Shown one piece after another: positions 18,676-27,041 of a DNA stretch of 64,000 nucleotides. The DNA is from Tubiluchus corallicola. Its lineage: Eukaryota > Priapulida > Priapulimorpha > Priapulimorphida > Tubiluchidae. Where the stretch lies: positions 1 through 64,000 of the forward strand of contig JAQGDQ010002388.1 of NCBI GenBank assembly GCA_030141605.1, in the 5' to 3' direction. Made by a program: the position numbers and the translations under genes. Below the pieces are notes generated by a model. The model had not been told where the DNA came from and did not search any database. It saw only the letters and a program-made list of their open reading frames with translations. Each line of letters opens with the position of its first letter. Position 1 is the first letter of the stretch.

Positions 18676-19703
18676 GTCATTCCTACTCCCCTTTGTGCTT
18701 CTATTTTTGTGTTTTCACAATGCGTAAGCGCATAGGCTTGTTCAAAAAAAGAAGCGATCAAAGTGCGTACTTCTTTAGTATTTTTGGCGCTATTAATTTT
18801 AGCGCGAAACTGAGCGCCTCCCCTCACCTCTCGGCTATACCAGCCGATATGTTTTCGGGCAATACGGACTCCTCTTTCTTGCCCATAATAATCAATAATC
18901 CGTTGAAAATGATCTAAAAGAATCTGTGATCGTTTCCAAAGGGAGGGAGAAGGATATTTTTCATGATTATTGAGATAAGCGATAACATGGGAAGGGAACC
19001 ATGGGCGTCCATAAATCGCGCGTCCAATCATGATTCCTTGAGCACCGGAAATTTCCATGGCTTTCTTGGCGTCTTCTACAGTTGTTATATCTCCGTTAGC
19101 AATAACAGGAATAGAAACGGTTTTAACGACATCGTTAATTTTTTGATAGTCTGCATTTCCGGAGAAGAACTGCTGTCGTGTTCGTCCGTGGACAGTAGCC
19201 ATTTGAGCGCCGTTTTCCTGAGCAATATAAGCTATTCGAGGTGCGTTGATATGATCTGTATCCCATCCTAGGCGCATTTTTACGGTTACAGGGACAGAAA
19301 CAGCTTTTGTTACGGCGGCGATAATTTTTCCGGCTAGAGACTCTTCTTTCATCAGGGCAGCGCCTGCGACCCCTTTGACGACTTTTTTCACGGGGCATCC
19401 CATATTAATATCAATGATAGCCGCCCCTCTTTGTTCATTCATTTTAGCGGCCTCTGCCATTGCCAAAGGATCCCCCCCTACGAGCTGAACGGCTGTATTG
19501 CCTTCATCGAAATCGCAGGATGACATACGCAGGGTTTTTTCTGATGCTCTAATCATGGCTTTATCGGCAATCATTTCCGTATAGCAGAGTCCAACGCCAA
19601 ATTGCCGTACAAGGGAGCGCAAGGGAAAATCTGTAACACCAGCCATTGGTGCTAAAAAAACATTTTGATCAAGTGTTACTGTTTTTAAGCAGATAGAGGG
19701 CAT
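18672..19703 (-). CDS. dusB: tRNA-dihydrouridine synthase (DusB / NifR3)
   Basis: The 343-residue protein is an FMN-dependent tRNA dihydrouridine synthase. It has LAPMAGVTDFPLR at the N-terminus, the catalytic Cys in NMGCPVKKV (near residue 100), VKMRLGW, VHGRTRQQF, ANGDI and MIGRAIYGRPW. DusB reduces uridines in the tRNA D-loop. The gene is historically called nifR3 because it heads the ntrBC operon. Here it heads dusB-ntrC'-ntrY-ntrX. A hairpin with a T tract lies 18 bases before the start codon. Confidence 0.93.
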   Translation of the reverse strand: MPSICLKTVTLDQNVFLAPMAGVTDFPLRSLVRQFGVGLCYTEMIADKAMIRASEKTLRMSSCDFDEGNTAVQLVGGDPLAMAEAAKMNEQRGAAIIDINMGCPVKKVVKGVAGAALMKEESLAGKIIAAVTKAVSVPVTVKMRLGWDTDHINAPRIAYIAQENGAQMATVHGRTRQQFFSGNADYQKINDVVKTVSIPVIANGDITTVEDAKKAMEISGAQGIMIGRAIYGRPWFPSHVIAYLNNHEKYPSPSLWKRSQILLDHFQRIIDYYGQERGVRIARKHIGWYSREVRGGAQFRAKINSAKNTKEVRTLIASFFEQAYALTHCENTKIEAQRGVGMT

Positions 19704-19720
19704 ATTTTATCCTGAGTAAT

Positions 19721-19745
19721 AAAAAAAATCTTAGTCCTCTAAGAT
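19721..19745 (-). terminator. Intrinsic terminator between the diguanylate cyclase gene and dusB
   Basis: On the minus strand, ATCTTAG and CTAAGAT form a perfect 7-base stem around AGGA, followed by eight T residues (A run at 19721-19728 on the plus strand). It ends transcripts of the cyclase/Hpt pair. It sits only 18 bases from the dusB ATG, so it may also act inside a dusB leader. Confidence 0.75.
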
Positions 19746-19813
19746 AGCAATATGCGCTATTTTTTGCAATTGCAAAAAGATCCATAGAGTAATTTTTTAC
19801 TTTTTATTAATTT

Positions 19814-21907
19814 TTAAGATATTTCCATGCCTTCCTGATAGACAATGACTTTATTTCTTCCTTGATGTTTTGCTCGATAAAGAGCGATATCTGCTTTTTC
19901 AATCAGCTCTCCTATTGTCTCTGTTTTTTCGCTTTCGCTGTGAAAGCTTCCTGTTGTCGCTCCTATACATAAGGGAACACCTGGTCCCTGAATATGAGAC
20001 ATTATATCACAAACACATATTCCGATACTGACGGTAAATTTTATAATATTTCCGGCATGAAGGATAGAAAGCTCCTCGACAGATCGTCGTATACGCTCTG
20101 CAATATGGATAGATCTTTCTCGCCCTGTTCCCGAGAGAATCACGGCAAATTCTTCTCCTCCTATTCGCCCAATAATATCAACAGATCGCAATTGATTTTT
20201 CAGGCATAAAGAAAATTGATACAAGGCTTTGTCACCGGCTTTGTGCCCGAAGCGATCATTGATCTTTTTAAAATAATCAATATCCAGCATAAAAACAGCG
20301 ATTTGGCTTTCTTTTTCCTGACTGATCAGCAGAAAGCTGTCTGCTAGCGCCAGGAAGTAAGAACGAGAGTATACACCTGTTAGCGAATCTGTAGTTGCGA
20401 GGCGCTGCAGGCGCCTTTCTTTTTCTTTTCTCTGGGTTATATCATTAAAAATATAAACTCGGATTGTTTCACCGCCAAAGGAAGTAATAATTGAGGTAAC
20501 TTCGGCATGAAAAGCGTGCTCTGATGTTTTTATAAGGAGTTCTGCGCGTTTTTTGTTTGACTCTTCCAGTGTTTTGAAATCTTCTTGGCTATCTTGGCTG
20601 ATAAAATCGCTGATTTTTCTACCGTCTATTTCTTCTGCGGGTATTTGAAGATGATGAATCAATTGATTGTTGGCGTGTACAATCAGGTGTTTTTCGTTAT
20701 CAACGATTGCTATAGCGACTGGAATATTATCAAGCAGCATGTGAAAATCGCTCAATCCCTCACGCAAGGCACGATAGTGAGAGCGGAAAGGCTTGACAAT
20801 GCTTGCGCGCACCTTATAGATAATAGCGCCCCAAAGTAAGAGAATCAGAAAAACACCGCCACTGATATACAGGACATTCTGCCATGTCATAAAATGAATT
20901 GTCGGTCGATAAGAGACCCAATATTTATGATCGAAATAATCAAGTTTCCGTATATGCCATACTTTTTCGTTATAAGAAAAATAGTCATAATTTTTTCCTG
21001 CGTCCCCTTGTGAGATAATCTTTAACAGATGTTTTTTTTCTGCCGGCAAAAAGGTATCTCCTGCTTTTCCTACTGGAAAAATGACTCTTTCTGCTTTCTC
21101 GTCAAAGAGAGAATATTTCCATCCTGTTTTTTCTTCCATATCCTGAATCTGTGTGAGCAGGTGAGCAAGAGGAATTTCTATCATAAAAAAGCGTTGTTTT
21201 CTTTCCAGCTCAATTCCGGACACAAAAGAAAAGAATTCCATACCGGCAAGGAGCGAGGAATTTTCCGCACATTTATTTTCATCCTCACTGGCGCACATTA
21301 TAAAGATATCTTCTTGGAATCCTGAGGATCGGTGTGCTATAGCTTGATTGAAAAAAAGGTCTTTTTTTTGAACTGCTTTTTCTCGTTCATCTGAGAAACA
21401 AGGATAATAGATGGCGATATTATCTTCTCCTAGAAACCAGAGCTTATGATTTTGAATATTTTCTATATTTTTTCTTCGGGATATAAAATCGTTATAGAGG
21501 GAGATCAAATGCTGAAGGATTTCGACTTCCCATACTTTCAGCCGCATAATTTCCGTTGCGCTGTAAGCACCGACAATTGTATCGAAAAGAATATTATCAT
21601 AGCAGGCTTGCTCTTTTGAGGTGGGGGTATATTCTTCTAGAAGACCGTCTCTTTTCACACGGGTGTTTATTGTATGATTAACATCAAATAAATATTCAAA
21701 AATCTCTCCAAAGTCTTCCTGGAAAGCCGATGTATAAAAGTGCATGAGCCGTTCACTTTCCTGAAACTTTTCTTCCTCATGATCAATTTCCATCATGATG
21801 ATGGGAGTCCAGATTCCGGCAAGAAGAAGGAAGAATCCTACAATAGAAAAAAGGATCGCCGCCGTGCGAAATTTAAATGTTGAGGGTGTAGAGAATTTGT
21901 CCAGCAT
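19814..21907 (-). CDS. Membrane diguanylate cyclase with periplasmic sensor, PAS and GGDEF domains
   Basis: The 697-residue protein has a membrane segment at about 16-37, a periplasmic sensor of about 300 residues (Cache-like by size and position), a second membrane segment at about 347-367, a PAS domain (about 385-500) and a GGDEF domain (about 530-690). The active site is GGEEF and the inhibitory I-site RSVD stands five residues before it, so it should make cyclic di-GMP with product inhibition. No EAL domain is present. The Hpt gene lies 7 bases upstream on the same strand, implying one signalling unit. Confidence 0.88.
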   Translation of the reverse strand: MLDKFSTPSTFKFRTAAILFSIVGFFLLLAGIWTPIIMMEIDHEEEKFQESERLMHFYTSAFQEDFGEIFEYLFDVNHTINTRVKRDGLLEEYTPTSKEQACYDNILFDTIVGAYSATEIMRLKVWEVEILQHLISLYNDFISRRKNIENIQNHKLWFLGEDNIAIYYPCFSDEREKAVQKKDLFFNQAIAHRSSGFQEDIFIMCASEDENKCAENSSLLAGMEFFSFVSGIELERKQRFFMIEIPLAHLLTQIQDMEEKTGWKYSLFDEKAERVIFPVGKAGDTFLPAEKKHLLKIISQGDAGKNYDYFSYNEKVWHIRKLDYFDHKYWVSYRPTIHFMTWQNVLYISGGVFLILLLWGAIIYKVRASIVKPFRSHYRALREGLSDFHMLLDNIPVAIAIVDNEKHLIVHANNQLIHHLQIPAEEIDGRKISDFISQDSQEDFKTLEESNKKRAELLIKTSEHAFHAEVTSIITSFGGETIRVYIFNDITQRKEKERRLQRLATTDSLTGVYSRSYFLALADSFLLISQEKESQIAVFMLDIDYFKKINDRFGHKAGDKALYQFSLCLKNQLRSVDIIGRIGGEEFAVILSGTGRERSIHIAERIRRSVEELSILHAGNIIKFTVSIGICVCDIMSHIQGPGVPLCIGATTGSFHSESEKTETIGELIEKADIALYRAKHQGRNKVIVYQEGMEIS

Positions 21908-21914
21908 AGAAGAA

Positions 21915-22277
21915 TTAATACCTCGATTGACATTCTTTTAAAAGTTGTTTTTTTGTTTCAAAAAAAAGAACTTCCATTTCAGCGACCATATCATTTAGGT
22001 TTTCATAGTTATTTTCTTTAGCTCTTCTGCTTATTTCTTCTGTCATCGCAGGAAGTTTTCTAGCTGACAGATTTGCGGCAGCGCCACGAATCCTATGCAT
22101 TTCTGCCTGTATTATTTCCTGATTAAAGTGAGATACCGCGTCATAAACAAGGGGAAAGCGCTCTTGTGTATCCTGCGCCCATACTTCAATAATTTCTTTT
22201 GCTGATTCTTTACCAACCGCCTCAATTAACTTACGAAAAGCGTCTTTGTCATAGATAAAAGTACTTGTATACTCCAT
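21915..22277 (-). CDS. Stand-alone Hpt phosphotransfer protein
   Basis: The 120-residue protein is a helical Hpt domain. The phospho-accepting His is at residue 61 in HRIRGAAANLSA, matching HxxKGxxxxLG except that Lys is Arg. It would relay phosphate between a hybrid kinase and a response regulator, neither of which is in this window. It is the first gene of a pair with the GGDEF protein. An AAAGG site precedes the ATG. About 150 AT-rich bases upstream presumably hold the promoter. Confidence 0.75.
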   Translation of the reverse strand: MEYTSTFIYDKDAFRKLIEAVGKESAKEIIEVWAQDTQERFPLVYDAVSHFNQEIIQAEMHRIRGAAANLSARKLPAMTEEISRRAKENNYENLNDMVAEMEVLFFETKKQLLKECQSRY

Positions 22278-22430
22278 TGTAGAAACCTTTACATAAGAAT
22301 AAATTCGCTTGAATATTTCAGTGTGGCTGTAGTATATCGTATAAATAGAAAAGATACAATTTTCTTTTCATAAGCAAACGGTTTTTTCTTTTCGTAACAG
22401 AGTATTGAATTTTAAATGAAATTTTTAAAG

Positions 22431-23489
22431 TTATCTTTTTTCTAGAGCTTCTTGATAATAGCGAAATGCGCCGACATGAAAAGGAATTGATCCTCTATTA
22501 AAATTGTTCGCGATATCAATTTTTTCTCCTAGACTATGCCCCTGTTGATAAATTTCCAAAGAGCGCGGATGCCAGAGTGATTTTGTGATTTCATAAACAA
22601 GCGTGTTATCCAATGTATCCATTGCGAGAAGAAGAGACGGCACACGAATTGTTTTAATTTCCTGTTCTGTTGTATAGATAGTTTCCGGAATGGTTGAGAG
22701 GGTCCAGAATCGTTCCTGATAAAAAATAGCATCTTTCTTTTGGTAAGGAAGGGAGAGTAATTCTGCTTTTGACCCCACAAGGGAGTCTATTCTTTCATTA
22801 GGGTATCCTGTTACAACAAAGAATCCGTCTAGCTTTCCTGCCTCCAGAAGGATTGAGGATTCAAAACTGTCGATATAATAAGCAAAGAAATCTTTTTCCT
22901 CTAGGTTATAGAGGGAAAGAAAATTTCTAATTGTCTCTAATGTTCCCGATCCTTCGGATCCGACTGCGATATGTTGCCCTTTTATGTCTTCCAAACTTGT
23001 AAGAGAGGTTTCTGAATTGATAAGAAAGTGAAGATGTTCATCATAGAGTCGCGCGACAATTCTTAAGCCGTGGCAGTGAGTGTTTTTCCATCTTCCTATA
23101 TTAGCCCATGCTTGCCATGCGATATCAGCTTGCACAAGTGCCATATCCACTTTCCCTGTGCAGAGATCATGTATATTTTGCGCTGATCCACTGGATGATC
23201 GTGTAACTGCGTTGAGATTTTCCACGCCGCATATCCCTCCTTTTTCGCATGAACGCGCTCCTTGCGGCTTACTGATAGCGTAAGCGATCAGAGCACCGAT
23301 AGAGAAATATCCTCCTCCTGGGTATCCGGCGCCAATTTTAAAAAAATTTTTATCTGTTGCGTATGAGGGTATTATGAATAAAGCGTATGAATAAAGCGCG
23401 CTAATTGCGATAATAGTTTTTGCTCTGAGCAGAAAACTCAAAGGATATTGTGTGCGCAAATCTTTCTTTTTTTTACTGTTTATTTTCAT
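22431..23489 (-). CDS. TAXI-family TRAP transporter solute-binding protein
   Basis: The 352-residue protein has a signal peptide (hydrophobic run about residues 27-43 ending SYA) and the TAXI features: FKIGAGYPGGGYFSIGA, DLCTGKVDMALVQADIAWQA, then HLHFLINSETSLTSLEDIKGQHIAVGSEGSGT. TAXI proteins deliver small organic acids, often glutamate or dicarboxylates, to a fused DctQM permease. No permease is present nearby, so the protein is an orphan here. Its start overlaps the end of the phosphatase gene by 17 bases, implying co-translation. Confidence 0.82.
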   Translation of the reverse strand: MKINSKKKKDLRTQYPLSFLLRAKTIIAISALYSYALFIIPSYATDKNFFKIGAGYPGGGYFSIGALIAYAISKPQGARSCEKGGICGVENLNAVTRSSSGSAQNIHDLCTGKVDMALVQADIAWQAWANIGRWKNTHCHGLRIVARLYDEHLHFLINSETSLTSLEDIKGQHIAVGSEGSGTLETIRNFLSLYNLEEKDFFAYYIDSFESSILLEAGKLDGFFVVTGYPNERIDSLVGSKAELLSLPYQKKDAIFYQERFWTLSTIPETIYTTEQEIKTIRVPSLLLAMDTLDNTLVYEITKSLWHPRSLEIYQQGHSLGEKIDIANNFNRGSIPFHVGAFRYYQEALEKR

Positions 23490-24339
23490 GAAGGAAATTC
23501 TCTTTTAGCGCGGCGTTTTTTATCTCTTCAGGCTGTGCTATACTTATGAAAGCGTCATGAACATTTTTGCCGCAAGCGAGGACTGTATTTCCTTTAATCA
23601 GACCGTTATTAGCCATAAAATCAGATGTCCATCCTCCTGCTTCCTTGACAAGATGGATTCCGGCAAGGCAGTCCCATGAATTGGCCCATGGCTGATAAAA
23701 TCCCAGCTGCCGCCCGGCAGAGACCCATGCAAGACTTAAAGCGCAACTTCCAATTCTACTCCATGTTCCGCCAGCGTGTGTAAGGCGTTTTATAAAGTCT
23801 GCTGTTATATCGGAAAAGTATGATTTATAGGTGCAAATCCCAATACTTCCTGCCGTCAGACTTTGGCTATTTATGGTTTGGATTGCTGTTCCGTTAAGAG
23901 TTGCGCCATGGCCGCGTCGAGCAGAAAACAGTTCATTATGAATGGGATCATAAACGATTCCCAGCTCCACGTCATTTTCACTATTGATAAAAGCGATACA
24001 GATGCTCCATAAGGGGATTCCATGAACAAAAGCCCATGTTCCATCAATAGGGTCAATAACCCAAACGCCTGTTTTTTCCGAAGATCCAGTAAATCCGCCT
24101 TCTTCTCCTAGGATACAATCTAGAGGAAATTTTTTTTCTAGCACGCCTCGAATTAATGTTTCCACATTGCGATCGGCCATTGTAACGACATCAGTATCGC
24201 TGTCTTTTTTATCAATGGCGAGTTCAGCACGATTTTCGTAATAGGAAAGCGCTCTTGCTCCTGCACGTAAAACCAGCTCACAGGCAATGTCAAATCTTTC
24301 CTGTATCGCATCATTATTTTGCTGTTTATCCTGTATCAT
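23473..24339 (-). CDS. Inositol-monophosphatase family protein (histidinol-phosphatase-like)
   Basis: The 288-residue protein has the Mg-binding motifs of the IMPase family: GEEGG (about residue 78), WVIDPIDGTWAFVHG (about 92-106) and SWDCLAGIHLVKEAGG (about 222-237). Members hydrolyse inositol phosphate, fructose bisphosphate, PAP or histidinol phosphate. The WxxDPIDGTxxFxxGxP form is shared by HisN-type enzymes, so histidinol phosphatase is one option. No his genes are nearby. The ATG has AAAAGGAAC upstream. It overlaps the TAXI gene. Confidence 0.8.
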   Translation of the reverse strand: MIQDKQQNNDAIQERFDIACELVLRAGARALSYYENRAELAIDKKDSDTDVVTMADRNVETLIRGVLEKKFPLDCILGEEGGFTGSSEKTGVWVIDPIDGTWAFVHGIPLWSICIAFINSENDVELGIVYDPIHNELFSARRGHGATLNGTAIQTINSQSLTAGSIGICTYKSYFSDITADFIKRLTHAGGTWSRIGSCALSLAWVSAGRQLGFYQPWANSWDCLAGIHLVKEAGGWTSDFMANNGLIKGNTVLACGKNVHDAFISIAQPEEIKNAALKENFLHENKQ

Positions 24340-24415
24340 TTTTGTTCCTTTTCTTAATTAAAAAATATTATAGATTACAGGAGCTGCCAAAAGGGGTTTT
24401 TTTCACACATTTCTT

Positions 24416-25354
24416 TTATCCTCGCTTTCCATTTTTAGCATTTCTTTCCCAAAAGACACCGTTTTCATATCCTTGTATTTGTTTATTATCCTCCGCCATT
24501 TCGAGACGTTTTTCTATAAGAGCGCAATATTTTTCTTCCTGTTCAATGGCGAGATAGTGTCGATTCAGTTTTTTAGCGGCTACTGATGTTGTTCCTGAAC
24601 CTGCGAAGGGATCAAATATCATATCTCCTTCCTGGCTACTTGCTAGGATTAGTTTTGCGATTAGCTTTTCTGGTTTTTGTGTTGAATGTTCAGTATTTTC
24701 AGGCATTGACCAGAAAGGAACGGTAATATCCGTCCATAAATTTGATGGTGCCGTCAGTCGAAAAGGGCCCTCTTTTGTTTCGCTCCAATCTTTTGGTTTT
24801 CCTTTTTTGCTTCGGTAAGGTGCAAGAACATATCTTTTTAATTTTACCGCATCGCAATTAAAGGTATAGTTTTTTCCTTTTGTGAAGAACCATATATCTT
24901 CAAGGCAATTTTTCCAGTTTGCTTTTGCTCCTCTTCCTTTTTCCCTCTCCCATGTAATACGGTTTTGCACCTGAAAAAATTGAGAGCATACTTGATAAAT
25001 CGTTAAAGAGGAATACCAGTCGCAACAGACATAAAGAGTTGCATTTTCTTTTAAAAGAGGTGCGATTTTTTGAACCCATTTATGTGTATAGTTTGCATAG
25101 TCTTGCATGGTCATCTGTGAAAATTTACGACTGGAAAAAGTTTTTGTTATATTGTAAGGGGGATCAACAATTGCTAGGTCGATAGAATTTTCAGGCAAAA
25201 GGGAAGCGAGCGCATTAAAATCGCCGCAGATTGTTTTATTAACGGGCAGCGTATTTGGCGTAAATGTTTTCTGATAGAGAATCTTTTTCAGCAAGATGTT
25301 TTTTTCTTTTTCCGAAAGCGTTATGGTTTTATTACGGGTTGGCTTTTGGTTCAC
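24416..25354 (-). CDS. Orphan DNA (N4/N6)-methyltransferase
   Basis: The 312-residue protein is a beta-class amino-methyltransferase. Catalytic motif IV DPPYN is near residue 65, before the SAM-binding motif FDPFAGSGTTSVAAKKL (about 245), with HSTQKPEKLIAKLI between. The C-terminus ends in a basic tail after GVFWERN. No restriction gene or specificity subunit is adjacent. It lacks the extra C-terminal domain typical of CcrM, so it is probably not the GANTC cell-cycle enzyme. The start is GTG with no strong ribosome binding site. The target site is not readable from sequence. Confidence 0.83.
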   Translation of the reverse strand: MNQKPTRNKTITLSEKEKNILLKKILYQKTFTPNTLPVNKTICGDFNALASLLPENSIDLAIVDPPYNITKTFSSRKFSQMTMQDYANYTHKWVQKIAPLLKENATLYVCCDWYSSLTIYQVCSQFFQVQNRITWEREKGRGAKANWKNCLEDIWFFTKGKNYTFNCDAVKLKRYVLAPYRSKKGKPKDWSETKEGPFRLTAPSNLWTDITVPFWSMPENTEHSTQKPEKLIAKLILASSQEGDMIFDPFAGSGTTSVAAKKLNRHYLAIEQEEKYCALIEKRLEMAEDNKQIQGYENGVFWERNAKNGKRG

Positions 25355-25432
25355 GGCAAGTCGGCTTTTCTGCTATTTCCAATTAAAGAGAGTATTTTTA
25401 ATCACGCAAATCTTACCACAGGATTGTTTTAA

Positions 25433-25468
25433 AAAATAGGGCTCACTATAAAAAGAGAGCCCTATTTT
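25433..25468 (-). terminator. Intrinsic terminator after metQ (bidirectional)
   Basis: A perfect 12-base inverted repeat, AAAATAGGGCTC (25433-25444) with GAGCCCTATTTT (25457-25468), ends in T-rich tails on both strands. It lies 22 bases past the metQ stop. Confidence 0.85.
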
Positions 25469-25489
25469 CGTCTTGCTTATATATTTATT

Positions 25490-26284
25490 TTACCATGCAG
25501 GAACAACGGCGCCTTTATAGCGTTCTAAAATATATGCTTTTACTTTTGGATCGTGATAGCATTCCATAAGTGTTTTCACCCAGGGTTTTTCAACATTTTT
25601 CGAATGAACAACAACGAGATTCACATAAGGAGAATCACCTCCTTCTTTAAGAAGTGTATCTGTTATAGGGTCAAATCCGCTTTGAACAGCAAAGTCTGTA
25701 TTGATGGAAGCGATATCAACGTCATCAATAATTCTTGGGATCTGAGGAGCGTCCATTTCTATAAAGAAGAAATTATGTGGATTTTTCACGACATCGATAG
25801 CGCCTGCGGTAATTCCGGCATTGGGATCGATTTCAATAAGGCCGGCATTTTGAAGAATCAGTAATGCGCGTCCTCCATTTGTTGGGTCATTTTGAATAGC
25901 GACTGTCGCGCCTTTTTTCAGTTGAGAAATATCTTTTATCTTTGTTGAGTAGAATCCCATAGGAAAGAGGAAATTTTTTCCAACTGCGACGAGATCATAT
26001 CCTCGTGTTTTGATTTCGTTTTGCAAGAAAGGATCATGCTGGAAGGAGTTGACATCAATATCCCCTGCGTCCAAAGCAGCGTTAGGGACAATATAGTCTG
26101 CAAAGCTGACGATTTCTATTTCAAGTCCTTTTTCTGCGGCAATTTCCTGTACAATATAGGCAACATCTTCATGAGGACCTGTAGAAACGCCCAGAGAGAT
26201 TTTTTCCGCGTAACTATTTGCAGAAAAAGTCGCGGCTGTAAATAAAGAGAGTGTACTATAGAGTATTTTTTTTCTGATTGACAT
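25490..26284 (-). CDS. metQ: Methionine ABC transporter substrate-binding protein MetQ
   Basis: The protein of 264 residues has a signal peptide (about residues 1-26, ending SYA) and no lipobox Cys, so it should be a free periplasmic protein rather than a lipoprotein. The family segments KISLGVSTGPHEDV, DIDVNSFQHDPFL and IQNDPTNGGRALLILQ are clear. The second ATG (26284) is chosen over 26290 because CAGGAG is correctly spaced only for it. It is the third gene of metNIQ and is followed by a strong terminator. Confidence 0.92.
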   Translation of the reverse strand: MSIRKKILYSTLSLFTAATFSANSYAEKISLGVSTGPHEDVAYIVQEIAAEKGLEIEIVSFADYIVPNAALDAGDIDVNSFQHDPFLQNEIKTRGYDLVAVGKNFLFPMGFYSTKIKDISQLKKGATVAIQNDPTNGGRALLILQNAGLIEIDPNAGITAGAIDVVKNPHNFFFIEMDAPQIPRIIDDVDIASINTDFAVQSGFDPITDTLLKEGGDSPYVNLVVVHSKNVEKPWVKTLMECYHDPKVKAYILERYKGAVVPAW

Positions 26285-26324
26285 TGGCATTCTCCTGATA
26301 TTTTAACAGTTAGGATAAATAATT

Positions 26325-27041
26325 TTATAATTTCCGTTTATCAAGCTTTTTAGAGACTTTATCTCCTGTTGATTGAAACAGTTGAACAATAATGATCAGC
26401 AGGATTACAGTAAAATTCAGAATAACGATATTGTATCGCTGATATCCATAGCTATAGGCTAATTGCCCAAGCCCGCCACCTCCGACGGCACCTGCCATTG
26501 CCGAGTATCCCAGTAGGCTGATGGAAGAAAGAGTTATTCCCTGAACAATTGTGGGAAGCGCTTCAGGAAGTAGAATTTTAAAAATAATTTGTAATTTTGA
26601 TGCGCCAAAAGCCCTTCCCATTTCAATCAGGCCGGGCTCGATGCTTCTGATGGCGGTTTCAACAATACGAGCAATAAAAGGAATAGCGGCAATCGTTAAG
26701 GGAACGATGGTTGCGTTTGTTCCAATCCTTTTTCCTACGATCCATGCGGTAAAAGGAAAAAGGTAGATAATCAGGATAATAAACGGGATTGATCGTGTTA
26801 TATTGACGAGTAATCCTACTGTAGCGTTCCATTTGTGCAGAGGATAAATATCATTTTTTCCTGTCATAGAAAGAAATACCCCTAAGGGAATTCCGCCAAC
26901 ACTTCCAAGAAGGAGTGACATGCCTACCATATAGAAGGTTTCTTGTGTTGCTTTAATGATTTCTATTCGGATACGTGTAGAAAGATCGATATTGAAGATA
27001 ATTTCTATAAAGCCAAACAGAGGAGATAATAACTCAAACAT
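26325..27041 (-). CDS. metI: Methionine ABC transporter permease MetI
   Basis: The 238-residue protein has five or six membrane segments and the inner-membrane permease EAA loop (EMGRAFGASKLQIIFKILLPEALP, about residues 141-164) that docks on MetN. It imports D/L-methionine with MetN and MetQ. Its start overlaps the end of metN by 8 bases, indicating translational coupling. Confidence 0.93.
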   Translation of the reverse strand: MFELLSPLFGFIEIIFNIDLSTRIRIEIIKATQETFYMVGMSLLLGSVGGIPLGVFLSMTGKNDIYPLHKWNATVGLLVNITRSIPFIILIIYLFPFTAWIVGKRIGTNATIVPLTIAAIPFIARIVETAIRSIEPGLIEMGRAFGASKLQIIFKILLPEALPTIVQGITLSSISLLGYSAMAGAVGGGGLGQLAYSYGYQRYNIVILNFTVILLIIIVQLFQSTGDKVSKKLDKRKL

